Shown here: positions 8,176 to 16,368 of the stretch, in pieces
How positions within the stretch are numbered: position 1 is the stretch's first letter
Layout: every line of letters begins with the position of its first letter
Assembly: GCA_029961075.1 (NCBI GenBank)
Contig: JASBVL010000076.1
Coordinates: forward strand, 1 to 56,098
DNA: 56,098 nucleotides
Source: Sphaerobacter sp.
Lineage (GTDB): Bacteria > Chloroflexota > Chloroflexia > Thermomicrobiales > Thermomicrobiaceae
Reading direction: 5' to 3'
Made by a program: the position numbers and the translations under genes
The notes under the pieces: generated by a model
The model's database searches: none
What the model was told of the DNA's origin: nothing
Seen by the model: the letters and a program-made list of their open reading frames with translations, nothing else

Positions 8176-8204
8176 ACCATAACGGGCGACGATGGCGGCG
8201 TCAA
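8176..8204 (-). promoter_or_regulatory. Predicted sigma70 promoter of the DUF1326-DUF2182 operon
   Basis: On the minus strand: TTGACG (8199-8204), 17-base spacer, TATGGT (8176-8181). The implied leader is about 200 nt, and no known riboswitch is recognised in it. Confidence 0.6.
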
Positions 8205-8228
8205 GCAAGCTGACAGGATTGCCAGACG

Positions 8229-8393
8229 GTGCGGCATCCCGGCTCGTTCGCCCGCCGGTGCCTGGATTGGAGCGAGCGCCGGCCGCACCTCACCGGCGCC
8301 CTCGGCGCGGCCCGGCTCACGCGCATGGTCGAGCGCGGCTGGATCGTGCGGGTGCCGGGCGAGCGCGTGGTCGAGGTAACGCCCGCCGGCGGC
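8229..8393 (+). pseudogene. Remnant of an ArsR-type regulator, C-terminal part only
   Basis: About 55 codons read CLDWSERRPHLTGALG, then M-V-E-R-G-W-I and V-T-P-A-G-G. This is the conserved C-terminal block of a group of ArsR/winged-helix regulators (C-L-D-W-S-E-R-R-x-H-L-A-G-x-L-G, then a hydrophobic helix and T-P-A-G). No DNA-binding domain is encoded upstream; the preceding sequence is the promoter region of the opposite operon. The frame then runs on through repeats without homology. I read it as a decayed fragment. Confidence 0.6.
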
Positions 8394-8669
8394 GCGGGGT
8401 CGCGCGCGAGCCGGGCCTGCGTCTGCCGCCCGGCCACGACGCGCGCTAACCCCACCCTCCGCCCCGCCCCACGCATTACGCAATACGGAGTACGTCTCAC
8501 GCCTCACACACCCCGCATCGCGCCTGACACCCCCTCACCCCTGCCCCTCTCCCCCAGGGGAGAGGGGAGGTGCGTCACTCCCAGCCCGTCGCCCACCAGG
8601 CGAGAGGGGACAAGACGGAACCCGGAAATACGGACTACGCAATACGCAGTACGTACCACGCCCCACGCC
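8394..8669. repeat. Composite intergenic repeat region
   Basis: No gene is seen. It holds two TACG-rich runs (8471-8500 and 8624-8660) flanking a copy of the GC palindrome family at 8544-8567 (CCCCTCTCCCC, 2-base loop, GGGGAGAGGGG) preceded by ccctcaccc. That is the same family as 25640-25727, 26621-26660 and 30906-30943, here in reverse orientation. It lies at the 3' end of pepF. Confidence 0.6.
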
Positions 8670-10478
8670 TCACGCCCCCGCCGTCGCGCCCAGCGCCTCC
8701 TCGAGCGTGTCCAGGTACTCCGCCATGGTCGCGAAGGCGGCCTCGTACGGCTCCGCGCTCGTGAGATCCACCCCGGCGTCGCGCAGCAGGTCCAGCGAGT
8801 CCTTCGACGACCCCGCCGCCAGGAACTCCAGGTAGCGGTCGCGCGCCGCCGTGTCCCCGGCAAGCACCGCCGAGGCCAGCGCCATGGCCGCGATCAGCCC
8901 GGTGGCGTACTGGTAGACGTAGAACGCGCGGTAGAAGTGCGGCACCCGCGCCCACTCCACCGCCAGTTGCTCGTCGGCCGCGAAGTCCGGCCCGTGGTAC
9001 TCCGTCGCCAGCCGGGTGTACTCCGCCATCAGCCGCTCCGGCGTCAGGCCCTCGTGCGCCTCGACGATCTGGTGCGTCAGCAGCTCGAACTCGGCGAACA
9101 TCGTCTGCCGGAAGATGGTGGTGCGGATCGTGTCCAGCGCGTCGTTCACCAGATACGCCCGCTCGCGCGGGTCGGTCGTGCGGTCCAGCAGGTACGCGGT
9201 CAGCAGCCGCTCGTTGAAGGTCGAGGCCACCTCGGCGACGAAGATGGTGTACGACGCCGTGGGGTGCGGCTGGCGCGCCGCCGAGAAGTGCGAGTGCATC
9301 GCGTGCCCCAGCTCGTGCGCCAGGGTGAACATGTCGTTCAGCGTGTCGCCCCAGTTCAGCAGCACGTACGGGTGCACCCCGTAGACGCCCAGGTTGTACC
9401 CGCCCGAGCGCTTGCCGACGGTCTCGTGCACGTCGACCCAGCGCGAGGTCAGGCCCTCCGCCGCGGCCTCGACGTAACTGGGACCGAGCGGCGCGAACGC
9501 GGCGAGCACCGTGTCGCGCGCCTCGGCGTAGCTGACGCGCCGCTCCGGCATCTCCACCAGCGGCACATAGAGGTCGTACATGTGCACCGCGTCGAGGCCC
9601 AGCCGCCGCTTGCGCAGCCCGACGTAGCGGTGGAGCAGGGGCAGGTAGCGGCGCACCGTCGCGATCAGGTTGGTGTAGACCTCGAGCGGGATGGCTTCCG
9701 GCTTCAGCGCGGCCTCGAGCGCGCTGTTGTAGCGGCGCACCCGGGCGAAGAACGCGTCGCGCTGGTTGCTGGCCGTCAGCAGCGCCCCGAGCGTGTTCCG
9801 GTGGGTCTGATAGGGCGCGTGCAGCACCTCGTAGGCTTCCCGCCGCACCCGGCGGTCCCGGCGCTCCAGCAGTTGCAGGTAGCGCGCCTTCGTCACCTCC
9901 ACCGGCGTGCCGTCGCTGTCGATGATCGAGCCGAAGCGGATATCGGCGTTGTCGAAGAAGGTGAACACGTTCGACGGCGCCTGCGCGATCTCCGCCGTCT
10001 CCGCCAGTACCTCCTCCACCTCGGCGCTGCGCACGTGCGGCCGCTGGCGGATGGTGCGCTCGATCAGGCGGCGGAACGGCGCCAGCCCCGGCTCGGCCGC
10101 GACGAACCCCCGCAGCTCCTCGTCCGAGAGCGTCAGCAGCTCCGGCGCGATCCAGGCCGTCGCCCGCCCGACGGCCACAGCCAGCGCCATCACCCGCTCG
10201 TACCGCTGGATCGCCCCGGTGTTGCGGGTATCCTCGTCCCGCTCCAGCATGGCATAGGCGAAGAGCCGGTCCAGCCGCTCGTCGATCTGGTCCGCCAGCG
10301 ACAGGGCGGCCAGGAGCTGCTGCGGGCTCTGGCGCAGCGTCCCGCGATAGGCCTCGATGGCCGGCAGCGTGGCCTCCAACGCCTGGCGCTCTGCCTCCCA
10401 CGCCTCGACGCTCGGAAACAGGTGGGTCAGATCCCAGCGCTCGCTCTCCGGTACCGCATCCCGCGTCAACTGCGCCAT
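8670..10478 (-). CDS. pepF: Oligoendopeptidase F, M3 family
   Basis: 602-residue cytosolic zinc metallopeptidase that degrades short peptides. The zinc site is H-E-L-G-H-A-M-H-S-H-F at about residue 385, with the third ligand downstream in E-V-A-S-T-F-N-E. The N-terminus (W-D-L-T-H-L-F-P-S) and the C-terminal H-F-Y-R-A-F-Y-V-Y-Q-Y-A-T-G block are typical of PepF/M3B enzymes, and the length is normal. The ATG at 10478 has GAGGAGGT nine bases upstream. A long open frame on the opposite strand is only a high-GC shadow. Confidence 0.95.
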   Translation of the reverse strand: MAQLTRDAVPESERWDLTHLFPSVEAWEAERQALEATLPAIEAYRGTLRQSPQQLLAALSLADQIDERLDRLFAYAMLERDEDTRNTGAIQRYERVMALAVAVGRATAWIAPELLTLSDEELRGFVAAEPGLAPFRRLIERTIRQRPHVRSAEVEEVLAETAEIAQAPSNVFTFFDNADIRFGSIIDSDGTPVEVTKARYLQLLERRDRRVRREAYEVLHAPYQTHRNTLGALLTASNQRDAFFARVRRYNSALEAALKPEAIPLEVYTNLIATVRRYLPLLHRYVGLRKRRLGLDAVHMYDLYVPLVEMPERRVSYAEARDTVLAAFAPLGPSYVEAAAEGLTSRWVDVHETVGKRSGGYNLGVYGVHPYVLLNWGDTLNDMFTLAHELGHAMHSHFSAARQPHPTASYTIFVAEVASTFNERLLTAYLLDRTTDPRERAYLVNDALDTIRTTIFRQTMFAEFELLTHQIVEAHEGLTPERLMAEYTRLATEYHGPDFAADEQLAVEWARVPHFYRAFYVYQYATGLIAAMALASAVLAGDTAARDRYLEFLAAGSSKDSLDLLRDAGVDLTSAEPYEAAFATMAEYLDTLEEALGATAGA

Positions 10479-10766
10479 GAGCCTGGACCTCCTCGCTTGG
10501 CTCCATCCACGGCGGCCTGCCAGGGCTCGGGGCCGTCCCCCGCCAGCCGAGAGTCTACACTCCTGGCATGGAGCGGACCGCGGTACCATCGTGGGGCAGG
10601 ATGGGGTATCATCTGCCCGGCTGAGCGGCCCGGAGGCGCTGGTCAGATCGCGCGGCGCATGCTATGGTGCGCATGTGGCGCGCCCCGCGGGTTGCGCCTC
10701 CTGCTGAGCGAGCACGACCGTGACCGGTGACCTGGTGGTGCGGCACCAGGACGAGAGGAGCGAGCG

Positions 10767-10952
10767 GTGGCCCAGGGCTACCTGATGATCGAGCTGGGGA
10801 TTATGGGGCTCTTCGGCGGGTTCTGGAGCATCCTTGGCACCCGGCTGGTGCGTGAGAACGGCTACCCGTGGCTGGAGAAGATCGGCTACGGCGCCGGGGT
10901 CATCTCCCTGGCCCTCTCCCTCATCTACATCGTCTGGGGCCTCACCCGGTAG
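10767..10952 (+). CDS. Small membrane protein, 61 residues
   Basis: Two hydrophobic helices (about residues 6-24 and 41-58) flank a polar turn with R-L-V-R-E-N-G-Y-P-W-L-E-K. The GTG start has GAGGAG nine bases upstream, and codon use matches the neighbours. I do not recognise the family. It is read away from pepF and has no obvious partner; the DNA after it is repeat-filled. Confidence 0.65.
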   Translation: MAQGYLMIELGIMGLFGGFWSILGTRLVRENGYPWLEKIGYGAGVISLALSLIYIVWGLTR

Positions 10953-12016
10953 CCCCGCCGCAGGCGACGCAGCGAGCATCCAGCCCCTCCGCTCACCCGC
11001 GAGCGCGAGGGGCATTGTCATCCCCGCAGACGGCTGAGCCAGCCGTTCACCCTCTTGGCCGGCGGCACGGGACACGCCCGGCCGGGCGGGCATGGCGCAC
11101 CAAGCCCCACGAGGGCCCGAGGCACCACACGCGCCGGACCCGCCGAGGTCGGCCCGCCGGTCGGGGCAGCGCGCGTCCCTCGTGACGCCTGCCCCGTGCG
11201 CGGACGGCGCGCCGCTCGCCCGATCGCGGCGGCACTACCGCACCGCGCACGCGCCTGGGCATCGCGCGCTCCCAGCCGGCTCTCTCAGCCCCTCCGGCCA
11301 CGACCACCGCTGCGTTCCGATCATCCTGCGCTCCGCTCAGGATCTCAACGCGGTCGTGCCGTGTCTCGAGGAGATCCTTCGACTCCGGGCCGCTACGCGG
11401 CCCTCCGCTCAGGATGACAACATTGCCGCTCGCCGGACGGCGGGTGCCGCGCAGGATGACAGCATGGTGCCGTCGGCAAACGCCGGGCCGGTTGAGCAGG
11501 ATGACTGGAAAGCGAAGCGGATGGAGAGGGACACCAGCCGCGGGCCGCTGGGTAGACGCGTGACGGCGCGGCCGGCTTATGGGCTTTGACGATGCAGTCC
11601 GGCCTACCTGGCGATCGTTCCCAGCCGGCTTGAGCCGGCTTGTCTGGTGAGCCCGGGGCTTGAGCCCCGGGCACCCATCGCCGCCGGCGCCGCGCACCAA
11701 CCGGGGTCCCATCGGCGCCCGCGCCGACCCGCGCGACGGACGGGGGCCGGCGAGGCTCCGTGCGACGCCGGCGCTCCACGCGCCCCATGCCCGCTGTCAT
11801 CCTGAGCGGAGGGCCGCGCCGAGGCCCGGAGTCGAAGGATCGCTGCGCGGGGCGACGGCGCAACGGAGAGATCCTTCGCTGCGCTCAGGCGCGCAGGATG
11901 AGACCATGCCGCCCGGTTGGCAGCGGGCGGTGAGCAGGATAACAGGGGGCCGGGCGCCGCGCAGGACGACCATCTGGCGCCCGCCATCCACACTCAGCAG
12001 CCCGCGCGCCGTACCC
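10953..12016. repeat. 1-kb gene-free region filled with dispersed repeats
   Basis: No gene is supported. Several units contain the sequence tccgctcaggatgac or its complement: 11320-11345, 11372-11425 (with an inserted ccgctacgcgg stem), 11450-11465, 11795-11850 (inverted), 11868-11905 and 11929-11945. A 102-base unit at 11571-11672 recurs at 15377-15478. The unit cgacgccggcgctcca (from 11764) recurs near 15534 and 26720. Open frames across this DNA are low-complexity Arg/Pro/Ala translations and are rejected. Confidence 0.65.
11571..11672 (+). repeat. 102-base dispersed repeat, copy A
   Basis: It begins gccggcttatgg and contains two short hairpins, agccggcttgagccggct and gcccggggcttgagccccgggc. 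Copy B (15377-15478) matches it along the whole length with scattered substitutions. Confidence 0.7.
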
Positions 12017-13363
12017 CTACGGCGCGCCGTCGCTGGCACGCGCGGCCGCGCGCTCGGCCATCGGCGCCGGCTGCCCGACCTTGAGCTGCACCAGCGTCGG
12101 CGGGAATACCAGATCGATGGTCCAGTCGACGGTCACCCGCAGGCGCTTCTCCCAGCGCGGCAACTGCGCCAGGTAGTAGGTTCGAAAGAGCCACCAGGCG
12201 GGGAAGCCGGCGAAGGTCCACCCCCGCAGGTTGACCACCGCCGAGCGCCGCCCCAGCGCCACCATCTGTCCCAGGGTCCGGTACGCGATCGGCCGAGGCG
12301 CCTTGCCCCGCAAGCGTGCCGCGATGTTGTGGGCCACCACCCGCGCCTCGCGGATCGCATGCTGCGCCGTCTGCGGGTACGGCTCGCCGGTTGTGGGGTC
12401 CGGCACCAGGGCATTGTCCCCGAGCGCCCACACGTTGGCGTAGCCGTCGACCGACAGGTACTCGTCCACGATGAGGCGGCCGCGCGGGTCCTTCCGCAGC
12501 GGCAGCTCCCGCACCAACGGGTTGGGCACCACGCCCACCGACCCGACCACCGTCTCGGTCGCGATCACCGTGCCGTCGGTGAGCCGCACCGCGGTCGGCT
12601 CCACCGCTGCCACGCGCTGCCCCAGAAGCACCTCCACCCCGCGCGAGCGCAGCAGCTCCTCGGCGAACCGCCCCAGATTCTCCGGCAGGTCCGGGATCAG
12701 CCGATCGCCGCCGTGCACGAGCACGATCCGGAAGTCCTCCGGCGCCAGATGGGGGTAGTGCTGCGCGGCGTCGCGCAGGAGATCCGTGATCTCGGCGACC
12801 ACCTCGACCCCGTTGGCGCCGCCGCCGACGACCACGACCGTCAGCAGCCGCGCCTTGGCCGCGGGGTCCGTCTCGATGTCGCCCTGCTCCAGGATGTCGA
12901 CCAGGTGGTTGCGTAGGGCGAACGCGTGGCTCAGCCGCTGCACGTCGAAGGCGTGCTCCCCCAGGCCGGGAACCGGGCTCACGTTCGGGACGCCCCCGAG
13001 CGCCAGGACCAGATGGTCGTAGTAGAGCGAGCGCGGCTGCTGCCGCCCGCGGTACAGCCCGTGGCGGATGTCAACCCGCTGGGCCGCCAGGTCGATGCCG
13101 GTGACCTCCCCGACGTACAGCGCGGCGCGCGGCACCAGCAGCCGGATCGGGTTCAGGATGTGCTCCGTCTCGATCGCGCCGGAGACGATCTCCGGGATGA
13201 GGGGGTAGAAGACGAAGAAGTTCTCGCGGTTCACGATGGCCAGCTCGGCCGGCGTGCGGCCCAGGTGCTTCTGGAGCTCGAGGGCCGTGTAGACGCCGGC
13301 AAAGCCGCCGCCCAGGATCAGGATGCGGGGGACTCGCGCGGGACCCGGTCGGCTCCAGTCCAT
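12017..13363 (-). CDS. ndh: Type II NADH dehydrogenase (NDH-2)
   Basis: 448-residue flavoprotein that would oxidise NADH and reduce quinone without pumping protons. Two dinucleotide folds are visible: I-L-G-G-G-F-A-G-V-Y-T-A for FAD at about residues 14-25, and V-V-V-G-G-G-A-N-G-V-E for NADH near residue 180. Other marks are V-W-A-L-G-D-N-A and the C-terminal amphipathic membrane-binding region with P-A-W-W-L-F-R-T-Y-Y-L and a final F-P-P-T-L-V-Q-L. The length is normal. The ATG at 13363 is preceded by GGAGAG. It is the last gene of the minus-strand run starting at dapF and would act with the menaquinone pool served by MenG. Confidence 0.9.
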   Translation of the reverse strand: MDWSRPGPARVPRILILGGGFAGVYTALELQKHLGRTPAELAIVNRENFFVFYPLIPEIVSGAIETEHILNPIRLLVPRAALYVGEVTGIDLAAQRVDIRHGLYRGRQQPRSLYYDHLVLALGGVPNVSPVPGLGEHAFDVQRLSHAFALRNHLVDILEQGDIETDPAAKARLLTVVVVGGGANGVEVVAEITDLLRDAAQHYPHLAPEDFRIVLVHGGDRLIPDLPENLGRFAEELLRSRGVEVLLGQRVAAVEPTAVRLTDGTVIATETVVGSVGVVPNPLVRELPLRKDPRGRLIVDEYLSVDGYANVWALGDNALVPDPTTGEPYPQTAQHAIREARVVAHNIAARLRGKAPRPIAYRTLGQMVALGRRSAVVNLRGWTFAGFPAWWLFRTYYLAQLPRWEKRLRVTVDWTIDLVFPPTLVQLKVGQPAPMAERAAARASDGAP

Positions 13364-13517
13364 CGCTGCGTGCTCTCCGATCGTCGGCGGCGCCCGGGGC
13401 CGCCGCCCGTACCACCCTCCGTCCCTTCCTGTCGCCGGATCGATGCCACCTGGCCACGCCGTGGCCGGTGCCGGCCGGGCTGGCGTCACCGACCCGGCCC
13501 GCGCTCCCGCGCCGCCG

Positions 13518-13790
13518 CTACTCCCCCGGCGGGGCGCCGCGGCCGGTGAAGACGATGGTGACCCCCTCCGGCGTGCGGCGCTGGTAGTAGCTCACCGGCG
13601 CCTGTGCCCCGCTCGCGACCTCCAGCGTCGCCGGGCCGGCCGCCTGCACCAGCCCGTCCACCCCGTCGATCCGCACCGCCACGCCGTGCCAGACGCGGTT
13701 GTGCCGGTCGATCTGGTAGTCGTACTGCACCCGCGCCAGCTCCGCGCCGTCCGCGTCGAGCAGCCGTCCCGTCCCGCTGTGGCGCTCCAT
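13518..13790 (-). CDS. Small uncharacterised protein, 90 residues
   Basis: It reads R-L-L-D-A-D-G-A-E-L-A-R-V-Q-Y-D-Y-Q, then R-V-W-H-G-V-A-V-R-I and a C-terminal I-V-F-T-G-R-G. It is soluble and beta-rich, with no signal peptide and no known motif. The start at 13790 is the best ATG (a GGGGGA run upstream), but the exact start is uncertain. It lies 37 bases after the DUF2203 gene on the same strand and is probably co-transcribed. Confidence 0.6.
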   Translation of the reverse strand: MERHSGTGRLLDADGAELARVQYDYQIDRHNRVWHGVAVRIDGVDGLVQAAGPATLEVASGAQAPVSYYQRRTPEGVTIVFTGRGAPPGE

Positions 13791-13827
13791 GCCTGCCCGG
13801 TCCCCCCGCTGACCCGTCCCCGGCCGA

Positions 13828-14235
13828 TCACTCGTCGAGCGGCTGCCGGCCGGCATAGCCCGCATCCGTCTCATGCCAGTACGCGACGGTCGGTTCATCC
13901 ACCCGCCAGCAGAGGTAGACCACCCGCCCGTCGCGCAGGCTCGGGAAGTCGATCAGCCCCAGGTCCAGGTCCTTCACCTCGATGCCCTGGTCCGCGAGCT
14001 GCTGCAGTTGCTGCTGGAGCATCGCCGTCAGCTCCGCGATGCGCTCCTCGCGCCGCGCTGCCTCGGCCCCGTGCCCGTTCCCGCGCATCGCCGGCGTGAG
14101 CCGCTGCAGGGCCCGCACCTCGCGGTCGAGCTCCTGCTTCTCGACCTGCATGGCGGTCAGCAGCCCACGCAGCCGCGGCACCAGCGCCCGCGCCTCCGCG
14201 ACCGTGAAGTAGTGCGGCCGTGCCTCCTCGGCCAT
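13828..14235 (-). CDS. DUF2203 family protein
   Basis: 135 residues. It begins with Y-F-T-V-A-E-A-R-A-L-V-P-R-L, followed by a long predicted coiled-coil helix (residues 25-85, rich in E, R, Q and L). It then has the family signature G-I-E-V-K-D-L-D-L-G-L-I-D-F-P-S-L-R-D-G-R, L-C-W-R and a final W-H-E-T-D-A-G-Y-A-G-R-Q-P-L. These match DUF2203, whose function is unknown. It starts 34 bases after the dapF stop. Confidence 0.88.
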   Translation of the reverse strand: MAEEARPHYFTVAEARALVPRLRGLLTAMQVEKQELDREVRALQRLTPAMRGNGHGAEAARREERIAELTAMLQQQLQQLADQGIEVKDLDLGLIDFPSLRDGRVVYLCWRVDEPTVAYWHETDAGYAGRQPLDE

Positions 14236-14269
14236 GGTCCGGTCCGCTCCCCGCTTCCCCCGCCCGGTC

Positions 14270-15091
14270 CTACCAGGCGAGGGCTTCGGCGCCCACCGTG
14301 CCTCGGGCGATGACGCGCGCGTCTCCGATCAGCCAGAGCCGGTCGTCGCGCCGGTCGACCGCGAGCCGCCCGCCGTCGACGATCACCTCGACCGGCCAGG
14401 GGTGCCCCAGCAGCGTGTGGGCGACGAACGCCGTCGCGGTCGCCCCGGTCCCGCACGCCTTGGTCAGCGCTTCCACCCCGCGCTCGTAGGTGCGCTGGCG
14501 GATCGGCTGGCCGGCAGCGGCCTCCACGAAGTTCACGTTCGTCCCGGCCGGAAAACGCGGGTCATAGCGCAGCTCCCGCCCGAGCGCGGTGAGCTGCGCA
14601 TCCGAGCGGCCCGCGACGCCGGGGAGGAAGAGCACCGCGTGCGGCACCCCCACCCGCAGCGCGTGCAGCGGCCAGCGCTCCCCATCGAGCGCGACCGTCA
14701 GGTAGTCGAAGCGCACCGCTGTCGGCTCCGGCATGACGACCGCGAAGCGCCCATCGGGGTGCGCCTCGACGGGCAACTCGCCGGAGTCGGTGAGCAGGTG
14801 GAACGCGGGCCCCTGCACCAGCCCCTGCTCCACCGCGTAGCGGGCGGCGCAGCGGCTGCCGTTGCCGCACATCTCCGCGCGCGAGCCGTCCGGGTTGTAG
14901 AAGCGGATGCGGGCCGCATCGGGCCCGGCGCGCCCGACGAGGATCAGCCCGTCCGCGCCGAGCGACAGCGCGCGCGTGCAGAGCCGGCTCGCCAGCCAGC
15001 CCGGATCCACTCCCGCGACGTCCTCCTCGGCCAGCGCGATGAAGTCGTTCCCCGCCCCGCTCAGCTTCACGAACGGCAGATCCGCGACCAC
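14270..15091 (-). CDS. dapF: Diaminopimelate epimerase
   Basis: 273-residue cofactor-independent racemase that converts LL- to meso-diaminopimelate. Both catalytic cysteines are in family context: A-E-M-C-G-N-G-S-R-C and K-A-C-G-T-G-A-T-A. The N-terminal K-L-S-G-A-G-N-D-F and the Y-N-P-D-G-S loop are also conserved. I chose the GTG at 15091 because GGGAGG lies 5 bases upstream; a GTG at 15106 is an alternative that adds five residues. Its presence beside a LysX-type lysine gene elsewhere in the window suggests that DAP is made for the cell wall rather than only for lysine. Confidence 0.92.
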   Translation of the reverse strand: MVADLPFVKLSGAGNDFIALAEEDVAGVDPGWLASRLCTRALSLGADGLILVGRAGPDAARIRFYNPDGSRAEMCGNGSRCAARYAVEQGLVQGPAFHLLTDSGELPVEAHPDGRFAVVMPEPTAVRFDYLTVALDGERWPLHALRVGVPHAVLFLPGVAGRSDAQLTALGRELRYDPRFPAGTNVNFVEAAAGQPIRQRTYERGVEALTKACGTGATATAFVAHTLLGHPWPVEVIVDGGRLAVDRRDDRLWLIGDARVIARGTVGAEALAW

Positions 15092-15106
15092 CGGCGCCTC
15101 CCTCAC

Positions 15107-15708
15107 TGGATCGCGTTCCGGGCACGTCTGTCGTGCAGTGTAGCATGGGGGATCCAGCCCGACCGCCGTCGGCCGAACCAGCCGCGCCGCCTGGCACGCT
15201 GGCCGCGCCGGGCAGACGCGCTACCCGGGAGCGCCGGCCTCCGGCCGGCCCCGCCGTGCGGGGCCACCCCAGCCCCTTCAGTGGGCTTCGCCCGCTAGCC
15301 CGGGGCTTTGAGCCCCGGGCCCGGCCACCGCTCGCGGGATCGACAGCCACCTTGCGGTTGCGGTGCCCCATCCGCAGCCGGCTTATGGACGTTGACGATG
15401 TAGTGCGGCATACCCGGCGATCGTCCCCAGCCGGCTTGAGCCGGCTTTGCTGGTGAGCCCGGGGCTTGCGCCCCGGGCTGACAGGCGCATGGCGCTGATC
15501 GGTGAGCGGGGAACGAGATCCGGCGATGCTCCGTGCGACGCCGGCGCTCCACCGGGCCGGCGCGGCGCCGTGCCCCGGTAGGGGAGGGCCTTGTGCCCTC
15601 CCGCGGACACCGATGCCGCCAACGCGGGGCGGTGACGGGGAACGGCGAGGCGCCGTGCGACGCCGGTGCTCCCGGATCGCCCCAGGCCCCGTGACTGCCC
15701 GCGCCGGC
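15107..15708. repeat. 600-base gene-free region with repeats; copy B of the 102-base unit
   Basis: Copy B lies at 15377-15478. It is preceded by a related stem, gcccggggctttgagccccgggc (15298-15320), and followed by two units of gtgcgacgccgg-gctcc (near 15534 and 15656). There is also a gagcgccggcctccggccgg unit near 15230. No gene is supported. Confidence 0.6.
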
Positions 15709-16368
15709 TCAGCCGGCCGCGGTCGCTGCCCGCGCCGGGACCGACTCCAGGTAGGCGATGGCCTCCGCGAGCGAGACGACGTCCGCGTACTTCTGGTGGA
15801 TGTCGAACAGGTTCGCCTCGTGCGGCCCGGCCGCCCGGTCGCCGACACACTCGCGCGGCACGAGCGTTGGGAACCCGTACTGCAGCAGGTCGATCGCCGT
15901 GGCGCGGACGCAGCCGCTGGTCGTCGCGCCGCACAGGATCACCGTGTCGATCCGCTGGGCGATCAGGATCGAGGCCAGGTTGGTGCCGAAGAAGGCGGAC
16001 GCCCCCTTCTTCAGCACCACCGGCTCGTCCTCCCGCCGCCCGAGCCGCGGGTCGATCTCGACCCAGCGGCCGCCGAGCTGCAACTCGGCCAGCGCGGGCG
16101 CCTTGCGCACCCAGAGCGCGCCGTCTGTCAGCCCCGGCTCGAAGCCGATCGTGGTGAACACGGCCAGGAACCCCCGGCCGCGGGCGACATCGAGCAGCCG
16201 CCGCGTAGCCTCCACCTCCGGCGTCAGGTCCGACCCCAGGGCGCAGGCCGGGTCGGTGAAGCCGCAGGAGAAGTCCACCACCAGCACGGCCGGGTTCTGC
16301 CCGCGCGGCACGGCCTGCCCGAAGCGCGCCCGTTGGTAGATCGCCTGGGTCTGGGCGTCGTGCGTCAT
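15709..16368 (-). CDS. Isochorismatase-like amidohydrolase
   Basis: 219-residue cysteine hydrolase of the isochorismatase superfamily. The triad is visible: D32 in V-V-D-F, a Lys in V-V-L-K-K-G-A-S-A-F-F (residues 120-121) and C153 in G-A-T-T-S-G-C-V-R. The F-x-T-N-L and S-G-C-V-R-A-T-A pattern resembles N-carbamoylsarcosine amidases. Its ATG overlaps the stop of the upstream hydantoinase by 4 bases (ATGA), so the two are translationally coupled. A plausible job is hydrolysis of the N-carbamoyl product released by that enzyme; the actual substrate is unknown. Confidence 0.85.
   Translation of the reverse strand: MTHDAQTQAIYQRARFGQAVPRGQNPAVLVVDFSCGFTDPACALGSDLTPEVEATRRLLDVARGRGFLAVFTTIGFEPGLTDGALWVRKAPALAELQLGGRWVEIDPRLGRREDEPVVLKKGASAFFGTNLASILIAQRIDTVILCGATTSGCVRATAIDLLQYGFPTLVPRECVGDRAAGPHEANLFDIHQKYADVVSLAEAIAYLESVPARAATAAG

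Noticed and set aside
8229..10730. 833-residue open frame on the plus strand across pepF
   Set aside because: It is antisense to a confident peptidase gene and rich in Arg, Val, Gln and His in a pattern that mirrors the codon bias of pepF; only its first 55 codons resemble a known protein.
10953..12016. Long open frames (for example 11660-12916) in the repeat region
   Set aside because: They translate dispersed repeats into Arg/Pro/Ser-rich sequence and run into ndh in antisense; no ribosome binding site or homology.
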